Shown here: positions 41,334 to 52,945 of the stretch, piece after piece
Position numbering within the stretch: position 1 is the stretch's first letter
Layout: each line of letters starts with the position of its first letter
Assembly (NCBI GenBank): GCA_948099385.1
Contig: CANUEZ040000104.1
Coordinates: 747,001 to 811,000, forward strand
Reading direction: 5' to 3'
DNA from: Fasciola hepatica
Lineage: Eukaryota; Platyhelminthes; Trematoda; Plagiorchiida; Fasciolidae
DNA: 64,000 nt
Notes under the pieces: generated by a model
Told to the model about the DNA's origin: nothing
What the model saw: the letters and a program-made list of their open reading frames with translations, nothing else
Databases searched by the model: none
Translations under genes and position numbers: made by a program

Positions 41334-41501
41334 TGATGTGAACTCGAATGATTGGACAAAAAACTTAGAAAGAGGGCAGATCCGAAGGCAAGCTTTAATC
41401 TTCTAACAGTGCGAGCACATGTGCTGAAAAGAGAAAAACGAAAGCTGTTAGTAATAAAAAAACGAGAGAATGGCGGGCCACTGTCAAACTAGTTCATAAC
41501 A
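41334..41501 (-). repeat. Gypsy 5' LTR
   Basis: 168 bp, plus strand TGATGTGAACTCG...TAGTTCATAACA, same orientation as 38272-38436 but diverged. On the minus strand it is followed not by a primer-binding site but by the inverted duplicate. Confidence 0.72.
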
Positions 41502-41829
41502 GATGTCCTCTACCACTGGTCTTGTTCGGTTATACCATCAACAGGGCAGTGCCTCGTGCTCAACCAGCTACCGGGGAATTCGATTGAGTCAGTAGTTATC
41601 AAAAGTGGATCTCCAGTTTAGCGATTACGTTGTCGTTCTGGGAGGTAAGCCTAACAGTCTGCGGCTGATTCTCAACAGTATGCGATGTGAAGCCGAAGTA
41701 GTTGATCTGAAGCTAAATACGTAACTCCCATACTCGACCCGCTCTATCTTCGGCTTGATCTTGGAATTGACCCACGATTTCGAGTGGCCTGGGTCACTAA
41801 GGCATCCCAAACCACTGTGTGTGGCGTCC
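41502..41829. other. No clear gene
   Basis: May hold decayed RTE coding sequence belonging to the fragment that becomes readable at 41830, but I cannot identify codons. Confidence 0.3.
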
Positions 41830-42509
41830 AAACTCATTCAGTTTCGTTGTATGGTTGCGAAACATGAATTCTGCGTGCGGAAAATGTTCGTTTCCTTAAG
41901 GTTTTCGGCCATCGATGTTTAGATAACATCGTTGAGATTGAACGGAATAACCGGGTGAGCAGTGCTTAGGTGAGAAATCGAGTATTGGGCACCAGTTCAG
42001 AAAATATTCTGTCTTAGCGCTTTCAGCTTAGTAGACTTTTTTGGTTGGGGCATGTGTTGCGTACGGCAAACACGTCTATTGTACCGTGCTTTGTTTCCGG
42101 TTCCTCCTCAGAAATGGAAATATGCACCTGGAAGTCAACATATGAAGTGGTAGCGAGGAATCAGAAAATATGCAGCGAACTTAGGAAAATTAGATGCTTC
42201 ACGTGTTCGTGGTTGGGGTCCAAAAGATCCGTCTACCAGTTGGCTGGAGACACTGAAGGATATGGCAGCGAACCGTGAACAGTGGCGATCGTGTTGTCAC
42301 TTTTTGTCGAATCGAAATCATTGATCGATTTGCGTTTGTACAGCTAGACTGTGTATTCCGTGTGTTGGCCACTAAGACGCTCTTTCCTTTTCTCACCCGT
42401 GTAGGTCCACTCCCTGTCCATCTTGTATATTCATACTTTGTAATTCAACGTGCAACATGGTGAGAAAGACAGTTGTCAGTGAGGCTTTCTCTACTGTTTA
42501 ACGCTGTAC
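41830..42509 (+). pseudogene. RTE-like 3' fragment
   Basis: 5'-truncated copy starting in the RT tail: VHSVSLYGCET near 41830, VFGHRCLDNIVEIERNNRVS and FWLGHVLRTANTSIVPC, with several stops. From 42134 to 42509 it is identical by eye to 49116-49491, including the final coding motif RGWGPKDPSTSWLETLKDMA and about 190 bp of 3' untranslated sequence, whereas upstream of 42134 identity drops to about 75 percent. Confidence 0.87.
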
Positions 42510-42664
42510 CATGATGCTAACGATGAGTAATTTAGGGCGTTTGCTTACCACCTCAAGGCCAGAGGGTAAAATCATCAGCATCCTCGATTAATTTGGTGGT
42601 ACACAGTAATCCACTGCGTTGCCCGGCTCCCTGCCGCACCCGAATTTTTGACTTCATGTGGTTC

Positions 42665-42775
42665 TCCAGTCAAAGCCTCAGGGTATGGTCGCCGGCTATC
42701 CCTAATAGTACAGTGAACCTTCGTGGCTGTGGTATACCCCTCCCACTGCACTCGTGCACGAGCATATGATGAAAA
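42665..42775 (+). mobile_element. SINE-2 fragment, opposite orientation
   Basis: Reverse-complement match to 35550-35660 and 37890-38000: GGTTCTCCAGTCAAAGCCTC, then a TATACCCCTCCCACTGCACT phrase. The head and poly-A are missing. Confidence 0.62.
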
Positions 42776-42784
42776 GTTTTCATA

Positions 42785-43250
42785 ATATAGTGGAAGAGTG
42801 TGTGGTTTTTATGCACAGCGACATACCCCATTGCTCAGTGCCAGGACCTATTCTCTTCGCGTTTATGAACGATATTGCCGTGGAGCTGAAAAACCTTGGC
42901 TTCGCCTTTGCGGATGATGCCTAGCTGGTTGTGTCCATATTGAATGACTCCATCCAACGGGACCTGGTTAAGGTTGTAGATAATGATGATCTTAGTCGCA
43001 AATCGTGTGAACTAATGGTATGATCTGATTTAAGCATACAGACAAATATAAAGTCAAAATTTTGTTGATTGCTCAAGGAAAGCATTTATTCAACTTCGCT
43101 AATTACTGTGGTCCTGCAGTGAAATAAGTCTCTGTGCGGAACTGCGCGTTCAACGGGCGGCCATTTGCATCATTTTCACTTACGCCTATGAAACCTGGTC
43201 AGCGAGAGTAGAGGATACAAGAAGCTGGAGTGCTTCACCCCCTGATATCT
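42785..43250 (+). pseudogene. Non-LTR RT active-site fragment
   Basis: Reads VPGPILFAFMNDIAVELKNL, then FAFADDA followed by a TAG at the next codon and LVVSILND, the RT palm around FADD. Beyond 43000 only a trace remains (YAYETWSARVED near 43190-43225, like the tail motif YGCETW). No linked endonuclease. Old fragment of uncertain clade. Confidence 0.65.
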
Positions 43251-44095
43251 CCGAAATATAGCCAAAATAAAATAGTCTGGTCTTGTGTCAACCTCCGCCG
43301 TTCGAGAATGCTGTCTGAATAAAGAAATGCTGCACTCGTTTTTTTTCAAAAGTCAGTAGTACGGTCATAACCTCCGTCAACTCAAAACGTAACTTACAAA
43401 GAGTTGCCTTTTACTGACACCTTGTTCAGGCTGAAGGTGCCACAGTGGTGGTCAGGTAAAGATGTGGGTTAACACTCAAAACAGTCGTAGATTATCTAAG
43501 CCTTCAGTCGGCCTTCGGATTACGTGTTTCGCGCAATAATTTAATTTCACTGTGCGCAGACCTGGCTGCTGATCGCAACGTATAGACAACCGCCATCAGG
43601 AACGACCAAGAGGCCAACTTGTCCCCACACAGGAGTCGCCTGAAAGTAAAACTAAGCAAGCTCGTTCAAGCAAGTTCATCATGAGAAGTGTACTGCCTCC
43701 TCGCCTCTTCCTGTCTTAGAAATGATGTGTTTCTCATTTCTTACCCTTTTTTCATTACGGTCCGGTTTATTCGCTTCTGATCCGATGACACTACAAGACG
43801 CTCACCAAAGCCAAAGCACAGACGTATCAGGCTGATGATTGAAAAGACTGCAATGGATCATAAATGGCTCTATTTTAATCAAAGTAGTTGTTTCGATATT
43901 CGTTCAGTTGGAAAACTGTGTGACTTCAAATACGCGTACGACTTTGTGGTTCTAACTGAAGATACGAATAAACTTTTCTAGGCTGACTAAGCGGTGGGGT
44001 GTTAATGTTTGGGATGTCTTCAATCTTCAATCTTCTTGGTAGAAAGCAAAGAGAAACATCCCGTGTAAGCCTCTTCACATTGACTCTGTAGGTTC
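43251..44095. other. No recognisable gene
   Basis: Short frames only. The end may include the 3' untranslated region of the minus-strand CR1-like element starting at 44096; no TGAAC-type tail is visible. Confidence 0.3.
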
Positions 44096-45740
44096 ACCTC
44101 CAGGAAGCGTTGCTCCACAGTGCCTCCAGATGTATATCAAGACGCCGTTTGAACCGAGCATCGTCTCTCTTTTACCACTGATGCCGTTAAGGCGTTCCAA
44201 AGATTGGTCGTCCTTCGTGAAAGACGGTGAACTAGTGGCAGACCAGTCGACGGAAGCTTCAGAAACGTCAGGGAATGGCCTTGTATCCGCTCGTCCATCC
44301 GAAGAGGAAAGTCCGCTTGCAATTCCGAACCCATATCACCGCGAAGGATCTTCCTCAAACTAATTATGTCGCCACAATCACGTCGATAGTACTCGGGGAA
44401 GAGATCAAGAGACCTCAGACGATCCTCATAGTTGGTCCCACGTAAGCCACTGACGACTCTCGTCGCAAAGCGTTGCACTTTCTTCAGTTTCACCGTCTCG
44501 CCGATAGTGCAGGGGTAGGTTGCACCAACTCCGTATTGGAGTTTCGGACGAACATGGGAAGCATACAATAATTGGGAAGCTTCGGGACTCAGTGGACCAA
44601 ATGATCGATGTATGGCACCGAGAATAGCTCTGGAAGAGGCACAGACCTTATCCGTATGAGCTCGAGTGTTGAGAGACGACGATAGCGTAACCCCAAGATC
44701 TCGTTCGCACAACGATCGTAGTAGTATTTCGTTCCCGATGCGATACTCTGCATCCGATACTCTTCTCCAAACGGGCATGTACGCGCATTTGGACACATTG
44801 ATTGGAAGTGCCCAGACGTCAGACCAACGTACTAGCGCATCCAGATCCCTTTTACAGAATCTCTCTGTCCACATCTGATTTCACGACACGCCAAAATTTT
44901 ATTTCATCTGCATAAACAAGGCGGGGTAACTGGAAGACTGACGGCAAGTTGTTAATTTAAGCCAGAAATAGAACCAGTCCAAGAACCGATCCCTGGGGGA
45001 CCCCATTTGTCGCAGCACGCCAAATTGACTTAGGCTGGGCAACTCTGACTGAAAACGTCCTCTCTTTCAGGAAATCTGCGATCCAATCAAACATCGGACT
45101 CCGGAGACCAAATGTCCTGAGTTTTTGCAACAGTCGGTCGTGAGGTACCTTGTCAGAGACCTCGCTGAAATCGACGAAGACCACATCCGTGTTGTAGCTG
45201 CCCTCCATAGCCTCTGCCCACCGTTCTCGTGCCAACAGCAAGTTAGAGATACACGATTTCTTTGAACGGAAGGCATGCTGGGCGGGGCACCAATGCTTGC
45301 GTGACTCAAGGTGCTCCCGGACTGGCGCCGACGAAAGCCGTTCCATCACCTTTCCCAAAATGCTGATTAGGCTCACCGAACGATAGTTTATGGGTACCTT
45401 CCACGAGCCTCCTTTATACAGCGGACAGATTATTGCGGTCTTAGATTCGCTAGTCGAAGTACTCGTGCGTAGCGATAGACTAAACAGATCGGCCAAAGGT
45501 GATGTGAGTTCGTTGGCCAGGGCACTCAATACTGCCGGATGGATGCCATCTGGTCCGGGCGACTGATGCACTTCCAGTTTCTTTGGTACCTTGGGGACTT
45601 CATCTGGATTGAAGGGCCAGAGCATGAGAGAAACATCCATATAAGGAAGTGATGGCAGTGGTGTTGACTCTGTCGCGTACGCAGGTGAGTAATGCCGATC
45701 AAGGACTTCTGCTTTTTGAACACGACGAGACTGCACCTTG
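44096..45740 (-). pseudogene. CR1-like ORF2, RT half (split element)
   Basis: Minus strand. Frame 45736-44957: LEVHQSPGPDGIHPAVLSAL, TAIICPLYKGGSWKVPINYR, ISILGKVMERLSS, AQHAFRSKKSCISNLLLARE, VVFVDFSEVSDKVPHDRLLQ (catalytic Asp present) and NGVPQGSVLGLVLFLA. A gap in frame around the active site (44950-44880) reads RLVYADEIKF-like sequence, with Glu where the second Asp is expected. Frame 44874-44137: thumb and tail (RDLGVTLSSSLNTRAHTDKV; FATRVVSGLRGTNYEDRLRS; TTNLWNALTASVV). The missing 5' half lies at 49500-51600, displaced by an RTE insertion. Confidence 0.87.
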
Positions 45741-46034
45741 AAGTGGTGTGATGGCTTGTGCGCCTCTATAACCCAAAGAGCTATACAGGATGGCTTCTTT
45801 AAGCCGGAGATGCAATCATACCTGACAGGTCAATGGGTAGAGGTCAGACAAAGTCCAGTCTCCTGGTCCTCCAGGTTGGGGGTAGATTTGAGCTGGCAAC
45901 TCAGTCGGCAAAATCAATGGAAGAATAATTGATCCAAGCAAATGGGCTTCCACTAAGCCATCCCATTGCCTTGCGGATAGGTTCTTGTTAGAACTAAAGG
46001 CTTTGGATGAGGACCCTAATAGTTCTCCTGCTTT

Positions 46035-47030
46035 GTGGCTGGACACCCTAGCAGTACCCGTCCAACATCTCCCATGAACTGCACGACTAGAAAGAATTCC
46101 ATACTGTATCGGTCGTCGCCCAGGCTAATCAGGACCGCGCTGCCCATTGCATTGAGTGGGGTGGGTAGTGATAAGTGGGCTACTGCTCAGAGTTCCCTCT
46201 CTTTTATTCAACCTTTGTCTTCTGTCCCTAGCCACCCCTCTTTGTCCCATCTATCCACCTATAATGCTCCCACTGACAACACGGTCGATACTCGCAACGG
46301 TTCACTGTCAAATAGTATCGGGAATAATCCTCTATCTTGTAACTCATATTCTCTCAAGCCTCATCAGCTTCTGAATCTGGGCTCCTTCAACTTGCTTACA
46401 CTCTTGCAGGCCGGTCAGCGGGCGTGCCTAGCCTTCACAATAGATTCTCTGAAGATTGATGTCTGCTGCGTACGTGAAATACGTATCCAGGATTCGAGCA
46501 GTTTGATTCAACTAACTGCTCCTGGTAACTTGTCGAGGTATTTTCTGCGCACCTCAGGAGTCAAAGAGGCTAGAGCTGTGGGCCAGCGTGGTGTAGGAAT
46601 AGTCTTGACTGACAAGACTGAGGCTGCCCTCTTAGACTGGATTCCTGTTAACAGCCGTTTATGTGCTGTGAGACTCCAAGGGTCGGTTAGCGTTTGAAAG
46701 GATAGTTGTGTTGAGCGCAATTTGTTTGTGATCTCGGCGTACGCCCCAACGGACTGCAGCTCAGACTTGCAAAAAGATGAGTTCTGTGATGCACTCGCCA
46801 CCCTCGTTCGCAGAAGTAAAGGTTCTGACATTGTAGTGCTAGCTGGTGACTTCAATGCACAAGTTGACAAACTTAGTGTGTCAGAAGCCTGTTTAGGTGG
46901 GCGTTGTGCTTTACCTGCTGAGCGTACAGATAACGGGGATAGGCTTCTCCAGTTTTGTGCAGACAATCGATTGTTCTTGTCTAGCACAAATTTCCAACAC
47001 AGCTCGCGTCGCACAGCGACATAGCGCTCT
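46035..47030 (+). pseudogene. RTE-like endonuclease
   Basis: Frame 46035-46697 carries the endonuclease from near 46380 (LGSFNLLTLLQAGQRACLAF; VCCVREIRIQDSSSLIQLTA, where the catalytic Glu follows CCVR; LLDWIPVNSRLCAVRLQGSV). After a stop at 46695-46697 the frame 46722-47024 continues: FVISAYAPTDCSSDL, VVLAGDFNAQVDKLS (GDFN intact) and FLSSTNFQHSSRRTAT. Further endonuclease sequence (IDHIAVSYRWR near 47055-47085; ESDHALV near 47130) is in another frame. Confidence 0.87.
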
Positions 47031-47719
47031 AACTCTACAGGTACTTTTAGTCAAATTGACCATATTGCCGTAAGCTACCGATGGCGCAGTTCTGTTCAGA
47101 ACTGTAGATCTTACTGGTCCACGTACGTAGAGTCGGACCATGCCTTAGTTTTAATGCGATTATCTCCCCAGCTCCATGATGGTTGTCGCAAACCGCAAAC
47201 CGGATTAGCCGTGCAACGTGTGTGATTTAGAAGTACGAACCCGTTATGAGTAGAAGTTAGCACATGAGCTAGGATCCACGGAGAACAGTAATGTAGATGA
47301 GCATTGGGCTCATATCAAACAGGCGATGCACGTTGCAGCAGGTTTCGCCTATAGTCCTAAATCCGACGTCCATCAAGGACACTGGATTTCGCAGGAGTCG
47401 ATCAGGCTAATAGGGCAAAAGCGTCAGCTTTCGAGCTGTAAGATGAGTAATATACGACGATATCCACGAAATCAAGTTATCAAAAACCTTAAGAATGGTC
47501 GCGAAAATTGGTGGGTCAAGGTGGCCAAAGAAATGGAAATAGCAGCTGCTTCAGGTAGCAGTCAAAGACTGTTCAAAATTATTCGTGACACTGGTGAACG
47601 GTGCGATAGAAATTGGAACCCATTCATGGCAAACAGCAAAGGCTTGACCGTTGGGCCGAATACTTCAAGGATTGGTTTAGCTGGTCGCACGCTAGTGTAG
47701 TTACTTCTGTGTCAACAAC

Positions 47720-49305
47720 TGCGACTCCTTGGGTGGTATTACTTGAGCCCTCATCGGAAATGGAAGTAGAGCCATGTATGCGATTACTAAGACGTGGGAA
47801 AGCGGCCGGTCCCGACGAACTTCCCCCGGTTCTTTTCAAACTGGGTGGGAATGTTTTGATAAAATCACTTGCCATCTTGCTCCGTAATATTTGGAACGAG
47901 GAGCGTATCCCGCTATTACGGAGCGAGTCATTGATTGTTCCCATCTACAAGAAGAGATTACGCAATGACTAATTATCGTGGGATTAGCTTAATTCCGATA
48001 GTCGCCAAAGTATTGGCTTCGATTTTGCTGCACCGTCTTACACCGGCTCGCGAGAGGAACACCCGCAAACAGCAGGCTGGATTCCGCCCAGGTCAAGGAT
48101 GCATCGACCAGATTTTTACTCTTCGCCAACTATTTGAAAGGCGTTACCCGCACCGCCGACCGATAATAATGGTTTTCTTCGACTTGAAACGCGCCTCCGA
48201 TTCAGTTGATCTAACAGCGCTTTTCAGTGCTCTTCAGCGAAAAAATATGCCCCAGAAGGTCATGAACCTACTGAGATCATTGTATTCACATACTTCTGAT
48301 CGCGTTAGAGTTTACGGTGAACTATCCGGTCGGTTCGAAACGACAAGTGGTGTTCGACAAGGATGTCTCATTTCTCCATTCCTGTTCAATTTCGTCATGG
48401 ACGAAATAATGGAGAGTGCGTTGCAAAATCTTCAGGATGCAGGCGTCAAACTATGAAATAGTGAAAAGCTATGTGACATAGATTACGCGGACGACGTTGT
48501 CTGCTTGTTCGAATCCACGGGACATGCTCAACGTGCACTAGACAGACTTGGGAGAGCTGTAGCTCCATTCGGCATGTTCTTTGCACCTCCAAAGTGTTAA
48601 GTGATGTTGCGAGGCTGGATGTCAACGACTCCGAGCTTGATGCTCGATGGGGAGGAGCTGTCAGTTGTTGACCACTTCACCTACCTCGGCAGCAGCGTGG
48701 CGACGGATGGGAGTACAGTAGTAGAGGCGAGCACGCGTATGTACAAGGCTGGAGGGGCGTACGCTGGACTGAAGCACTTGTGGCGCCGACCTGATATTTG
48801 ACTGAAGTTGATAGGTCGTGTATACTGTGCAGCAGTGCGTTCAGTTTTGTTGTATGGTTGTGAGACTTGGGGTTTGCGTGTGGAAGATATTCGTCATCTT
48901 GAGGTTTTCGACCACTGGTGTTTACGTAGTATCACTAAGATTGGGTGGAATAACCGCGTGGGCAGTGCTGAGGTCAGAAATCGAGTATTGGGTTCTAATT
49001 CAGAGAACGTTCTGTTACAGCGTTGGTTGGGGCACGCGTTACGTATGGCTGACATGCCTACCGTACCGTGTCCTGTTCTCCGTTCCTCCTAGGGAGTAGA
49101 AGAAGCCACGTGGAGGTCAACATATGAAGTGGTAGCGAGGAATCAGAAAATATGCAGCGAACTTAGGAAAATTAGATGCTTCACGTGTTCGTGGTTGGGG
49201 TCCAAAAGATCCGTCTACCAGTTGGCTGGAGACACTGAAGGATATGGCAGCGAACCGTGAACAGTGGCGATCGTGTTGTCACTTTTTGTCGAATCGAAAT
49301 CATTG
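47720..49305 (+). pseudogene. RTE-like reverse transcriptase and C-terminal domain
   Basis: Frame 47613-47972 has LLRRGKAAGPDELPPVLFKL and SESLIVPIYKK; a frameshift leads to 47935-48456 with NYRGISLIPIVAKVLASILL, QQAGFRPGQGCIDQIFTLRQ, MVFFDLKRASDSVD and TSGVRQGCLISPFLFNFVMD. Just past a stop at 48454-48456 the active site reads DIDYADDVV (48478-48504), intact YADD. The tail runs SVVDHFTYLGSSVA (48660-48700), SVLLYGCETWGLRVEDIRHL and WLGHALRMADMPTVPC, ending RGWGPKDPSTSWLETLKDMA with a natural stop near 49304. YADD and the RGISL motif place it with RTE-like rather than CR1-like elements. Confidence 0.88.
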
Positions 49306-49499
49306 ATCGATTTGCGTTTGTACAGCTAGACTGTGTATTCCGTGTGTTGGCCACTAAGACGCTCTTTCCTTTTCTCACCCGTGTAGGTCCACTCCCTGTC
49401 CATCTTGTATATTCATACTTTGTAATTCAACGTGCAACATGGTGAGAAAGACAGTTGTCAGTGAGGCTTTCTCTACTGTTTAACGCTGTACGATGCTGA

Positions 49500-50400
49500 T
49501 GATATTGATGATGCTTTTCAAACATCCGTTTCAGTAAATGTTTCCCTGTCGACTAAGGGTGGTATCACCGTGTTGGCGCGGGTTCTATGTCTCAAATATG
49601 CGCAAAACCGTTTTGGGTGCAGCAACGGAGTCCTGAGCAAGCATATTCTCAAAACAAATTCTGTTTTCCGATTTCATGGACGAACACATATTTCGGATGG
49701 CTCTGTACCGCTCGTACCCATCTCCGGTATCCCGATATCGTTGCCATGCACGGTTTGTCCTGCGGAGAGCCCTACGTAGCTCACGATCAGACCTTGTTGT
49801 GCTTCGAGAACGAATGAGAGGCACAAACGTACGTATCATTCCAATGACCGATTGGCGGGGGGTATCGAATTTCCTCAACCTAAGACTGTCTCGGAGATTC
49901 ACAAGATTCAGGATGGATGGCTGAGGACCCTGAAGCCGTGTCGACTCTCGTACGTGCTGATATTGAGTCAGGTCCTCAAGGATCGTGTGGGAAGTACGTG
50001 TAAGCTGATCTGCGGGCGGTCGGTAGCAGCCCTCATCCCAATCGATAAGCGGCACATTGAAACCCCAAGGATAATGCATTGCCCGTCATGGCCCCACCGC
50101 CGGAGTTCCACGCAAATAACCGTGGAGTCTACACCGGATGACCTGTACACAAGTGCCATTTTTACATAGCGATGAAGTGGTAATCGAACCCCGCACCACA
50201 AGATTTCCCAGAACCCCTCAGGATCACCGAACTTATGTAACTGGTAGGCAAGTATGTCAGACTGAATATAAAGGGCAACACCGCCATTTTTTCTCGCATG
50301 GCTCCTATCCACCCGGGGAATCGAGTATCCTGATAGTGACACCTCAGAAACGTCACTTTACAGCCACGTTTCGGTTAAGGCAACGACTGTGGGGGGGGGG
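49500..50400 (-). pseudogene. CR1-like ORF2, endonuclease half (split element)
   Basis: Minus strand. Frame 50342-49968: DRSHARKNGGVALYIQSDIL, LWCGVRLPLHRYVKMALVYR and GHDGQCIILG; a frameshift leads to 50079-49585 with FNVPLIDWDEG (in place of GDFNAPHIDW) and a linker (RRALRRTNRAWQRYRDTGDG). The remainder of ORF2 lies at 45740-44096, across the RTE insertion. A poly-G run at 50391-50402 near the endonuclease start causes a frame loss. Confidence 0.83.
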
Positions 50401-50481
50401 GGGAATTCTTGTGCCGCCAGCGACTCCAGCTCATCTCGTTTGTTCAATAGGCCTCAAACGTTGGACACACACATTGTGAAC

Positions 50482-51600
50482 TTACAGCTTGACCGATGGG
50501 ATCACAGGTGTTGTTGGTAAAACCAGGGGCGTCCAACGCAGACGCGGTCTCAACTTCCGTGCCCGCAGATCCTGAATAACGAGGTCAGTTTCGCCCTTCA
50601 ACCGACGTTCGTTTAGCTTCACGGTAGCTAGTTTTAGCTGCTGCCGCTGCTCTGGAGAAAGGCCACGTAAAATACGCACCGATTCACCTTTCAGCTTATG
50701 GGCTGGATGCAGAACCAGTCGGGCTTCAACAACGGTACTCAGAACTACCTTGATGGGTCGTGGTTGCTCACCAGACGTCTGCTGCTGTCCAAGGCGGAAG
50801 GCCGCAGTTACTCGAACGCTATTAGCCACCGCTTCCTCCTCGCTCGTTAGAGTCCGTGACAAGTAAAACCGCAGTGGTGAGAGATCATAGTCTACTGTGC
50901 CTTGAAGCTCAGCGACGGAAGCTTTCGGCAGGTTTACCAGCAGGAAACACTGAGCCCTATCTGGGAATGTCTTACGTTCACAGGAGTACCCGTTGTTACA
51001 CGGGCTGCTCAAGTCCCCCAGTGGTGGGTTTACAGTTCCGGATTCATTGACGACGGCGGAAACGTGCTCCATCGGGGCTATAGGGGAGCAGTGTGGTATA
51101 TCCACTGCTGCACTCGGCTTGCGTCGAGTCAGCCGGCCGGCCGTTGGGCAAACATACGAGTGATCTTCAACAACCTCGACCCCAGTACCATCGGCTTTGG
51201 TGGAGACCGAACGGTCCAGTACAGAATTTGAAGCCACGACCCGAGCGAACGTATTCTCCGCTGTCAGCGATGATGGTGTGGGTAGTAGCGACGATGGTGA
51301 TGAGGATATCGCAGCTTCCGCGACGGGTGAGGATGATGACACTGTTGGTGATGATGACTCCGCATCAACTGTGACGACAGGCGCCTTCTTCGCTGACTGT
51401 TTTGCCGGTCACACAGGGATCGATAGCTCAGTGCATTTGATGCACAGCACTTTGAGCAAGGCCACACGACATTTATCGAGAGCATCGTAAAGATTATTGC
51501 TTATTTCGGAGCATTTCAGGTGGATCCACCCATCACACCCATCACACTGTAAGGATTTGTCGCGAGAGCGAACAACCTTCAAACAAACTAAACACATGGA
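50482..51600 (-). pseudogene. CR1-like ORF1 with PHD finger
   Basis: The PHD-type finger is encoded at 51597-51409 (CLVCLKVVRSRDKSLQCDGC, then GWIHLKCSEI and LCIKC), with all expected Cys/His ligands. A frameshift near 51400 leads to 51342-50482, a 286-codon frame with a Ser-rich N-terminus and a C-terminal part LSRTLTSEEEAVANSVRVTA, then VRILRGLSPEQRQQLKLATV, like flatworm CR1 ORF1 proteins. It has the same layout as the ORF1 at 25.1-26.2 kb but is very different in sequence, so two CR1 subfamilies are present. Confidence 0.75.
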
Positions 51601-52440
51601 TGCAACAGTTTTGGCTTTCTTTGAAGGTATCGTGGTTGAATGCTAGTCCACAGATGAACATAAACCACAGAAAAATATTCCAAGAAGCACGCCGAACGAC
51701 CTGCCGACGTAGCGCAGACATTCTGGGAGAAATCACTAATCCTTATCCTGACAGGGTTTGATGATGTCGCAAGTGCCTCGAACAATAAATAAGAGTTCAT
51801 GTAAGTTAGTACCTCAATGAAAGGGAGTTATGAAATATGCACAGAAAATCGGAATGTTCGCCTATAATTTCCGAAAACCATGGTCGGAACTCAGTCAGAG
51901 ATTGAGTATGTTGTTAACTAGTGAGGTGATCTTATCAAAAAAGAGTGGAGTCCGTTGAGTATTTTTGCCACTTGTGACTTTATCTGTATGTGCCAAGAAT
52001 TCGTTCAGTGCCTTGATCTGTTCTGTTACAAATAAAAGACTCAGTAATTCGCACGGAGCGCAATATGTCCAAATTGGATAGTGAATATTCTTAGTAGTAA
52101 GATCACTGTGTATTCCGTAAAGGAAAATATTTTAAACCATCTTATCTAATTTCAACAGAGGTTTTGAATGGCGATAGATATAACGATTACTGATTTCACT
52201 GCATTTGGTTAATATGCGTCATTTGTGATTTCTTTTTTAGTCAAAAGCACTTGGGCTTTCCAACGGGCAGTTTAGGGTGCAACGGTTCCACCTTCGAGTA
52301 GGCAAATTGACTGCTCATCATTTATTCTGCTCTATGACACCACAACTAGCTTGTCACCGAGAACTAAATTGGGAAATAGTAGCTGTTGTTTCCTAGTGGC
52401 CGATAATCCGCGAAGGACACGACTCAGTGACCACCCAAAG
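51601..52440. other. No recognisable gene
   Basis: AT-rich anonymous sequence; may include the 5' untranslated region of the CR1-like element. Confidence 0.3.

Positions 52441-52492
<52 letters not shown>
52440..52492. repeat. (ATT)n microsatellite
   Basis: About 16 trinucleotide units, almost perfect. Confidence 0.95.
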
Positions 52493-52493
<1 letters not shown>

Positions 52494-52711
52494 TTCACAC
52501 TTGTCTGGTTTCAGGATGTGTCCCAAACAAAACAGTACAAGGGGGAAGAAGGGGTACATTGAATCACCTCCCATGGTCTATTTTCTCTGTGAGTGCAGTG
52601 CTGCCAGGTTGCCCAGGCCAAAGCAGGTGATCTTCTTAGGGGTCCAGTAGCGGAGCCTTTAGCTATCCAAAGCTTAACCCGAAAGACAGCGAGACGAAGC
52701 GTGAGATTCAT

Positions 52712-52945
52712 GACCCACTAGGGGCCGGTGACGATTGTTCTGTTCGTACGCCCTTCGGAGGGGACCACACATGCTGAGTGCCCAGTACAACCCTCCGCCA
52801 CATGCTGATGAGCATACTGTTGTACGCCTCATACTCCGCCCCTAGTTGGTTTGGCATCAGGGTTTAGCCATGTCCCCCAGACTGATTATCAGTCAGTCAA
52901 CTTGATGGATAGCGCCGGGCATTCGCTTTCGTCCTCACTTTAGTT
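52712..52945. repeat. Dispersed repeat C, copy 1 (inverted relative to 58022-58245)
   Basis: Reverse complement of 58022-58245, with long identical pieces such as CATGCTGATGAGCATACTGT and ACTAGTTGG/CCAACTAG stretches and GTCCCCCAGACTGA. Non-coding. The second copy lies just upstream of an RTE endonuclease, so this may be RTE 5' untranslated sequence. Confidence 0.75.

Larger units (their letters stand above)
38272..41501 (-). mobile_element. Ty3/Gypsy element with inverted 3'-end duplication
   Basis: Minus-strand element: 5' LTR 41501-41334, an inverted copy of its own 3' end (40998-41328), gag (40940-40600), a short RT piece, RNase H with an inserted SINE, integrase to about 38700, polypurine tract (GCGGGGGAGAATAC) and 3' LTR 38436-38272. 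Protease and most of RT are deleted. The LTRs (165 and 168 bp) are clearly diverged, while the inverted arms are almost identical. No convincing target duplication (GCTGT against GATGT). Confidence 0.82.
45745..49491 (+). mobile_element. Near full-length RTE-like element nested in CR1
   Basis: About 3.75 kb: leader (45745-46360), endonuclease (46370-47020), linker (47320-47700), RT (47720-48600), tail (48600-49305) and 3' untranslated region to 49491, ending at a degenerate GAT-type repeat (49492-49520). It separates the two halves of a minus-strand CR1-like ORF2, so it is the younger of the two. At least eight stops or frameshifts make it non-functional. No target duplication was clear. Confidence 0.87.

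Noticed and set aside
38267..41506. Target duplication for the Gypsy element (GCTGT/GATGT)
   Set aside because: Only partial agreement, and the elements next to it have disturbed the flanks.
51250..51400. Acidic Asp/Ser repeat protein on the plus strand
   Set aside because: Antisense of the Ser-rich N-terminus of the CR1-like ORF1 and its upstream low-complexity sequence.
52427..52630. Poly-isoleucine or poly-tyrosine frames
   Set aside because: Produced by the ATT microsatellite; the same applies to the Tyr-Ile repeat frame at 61449-61787 over the TA tract.
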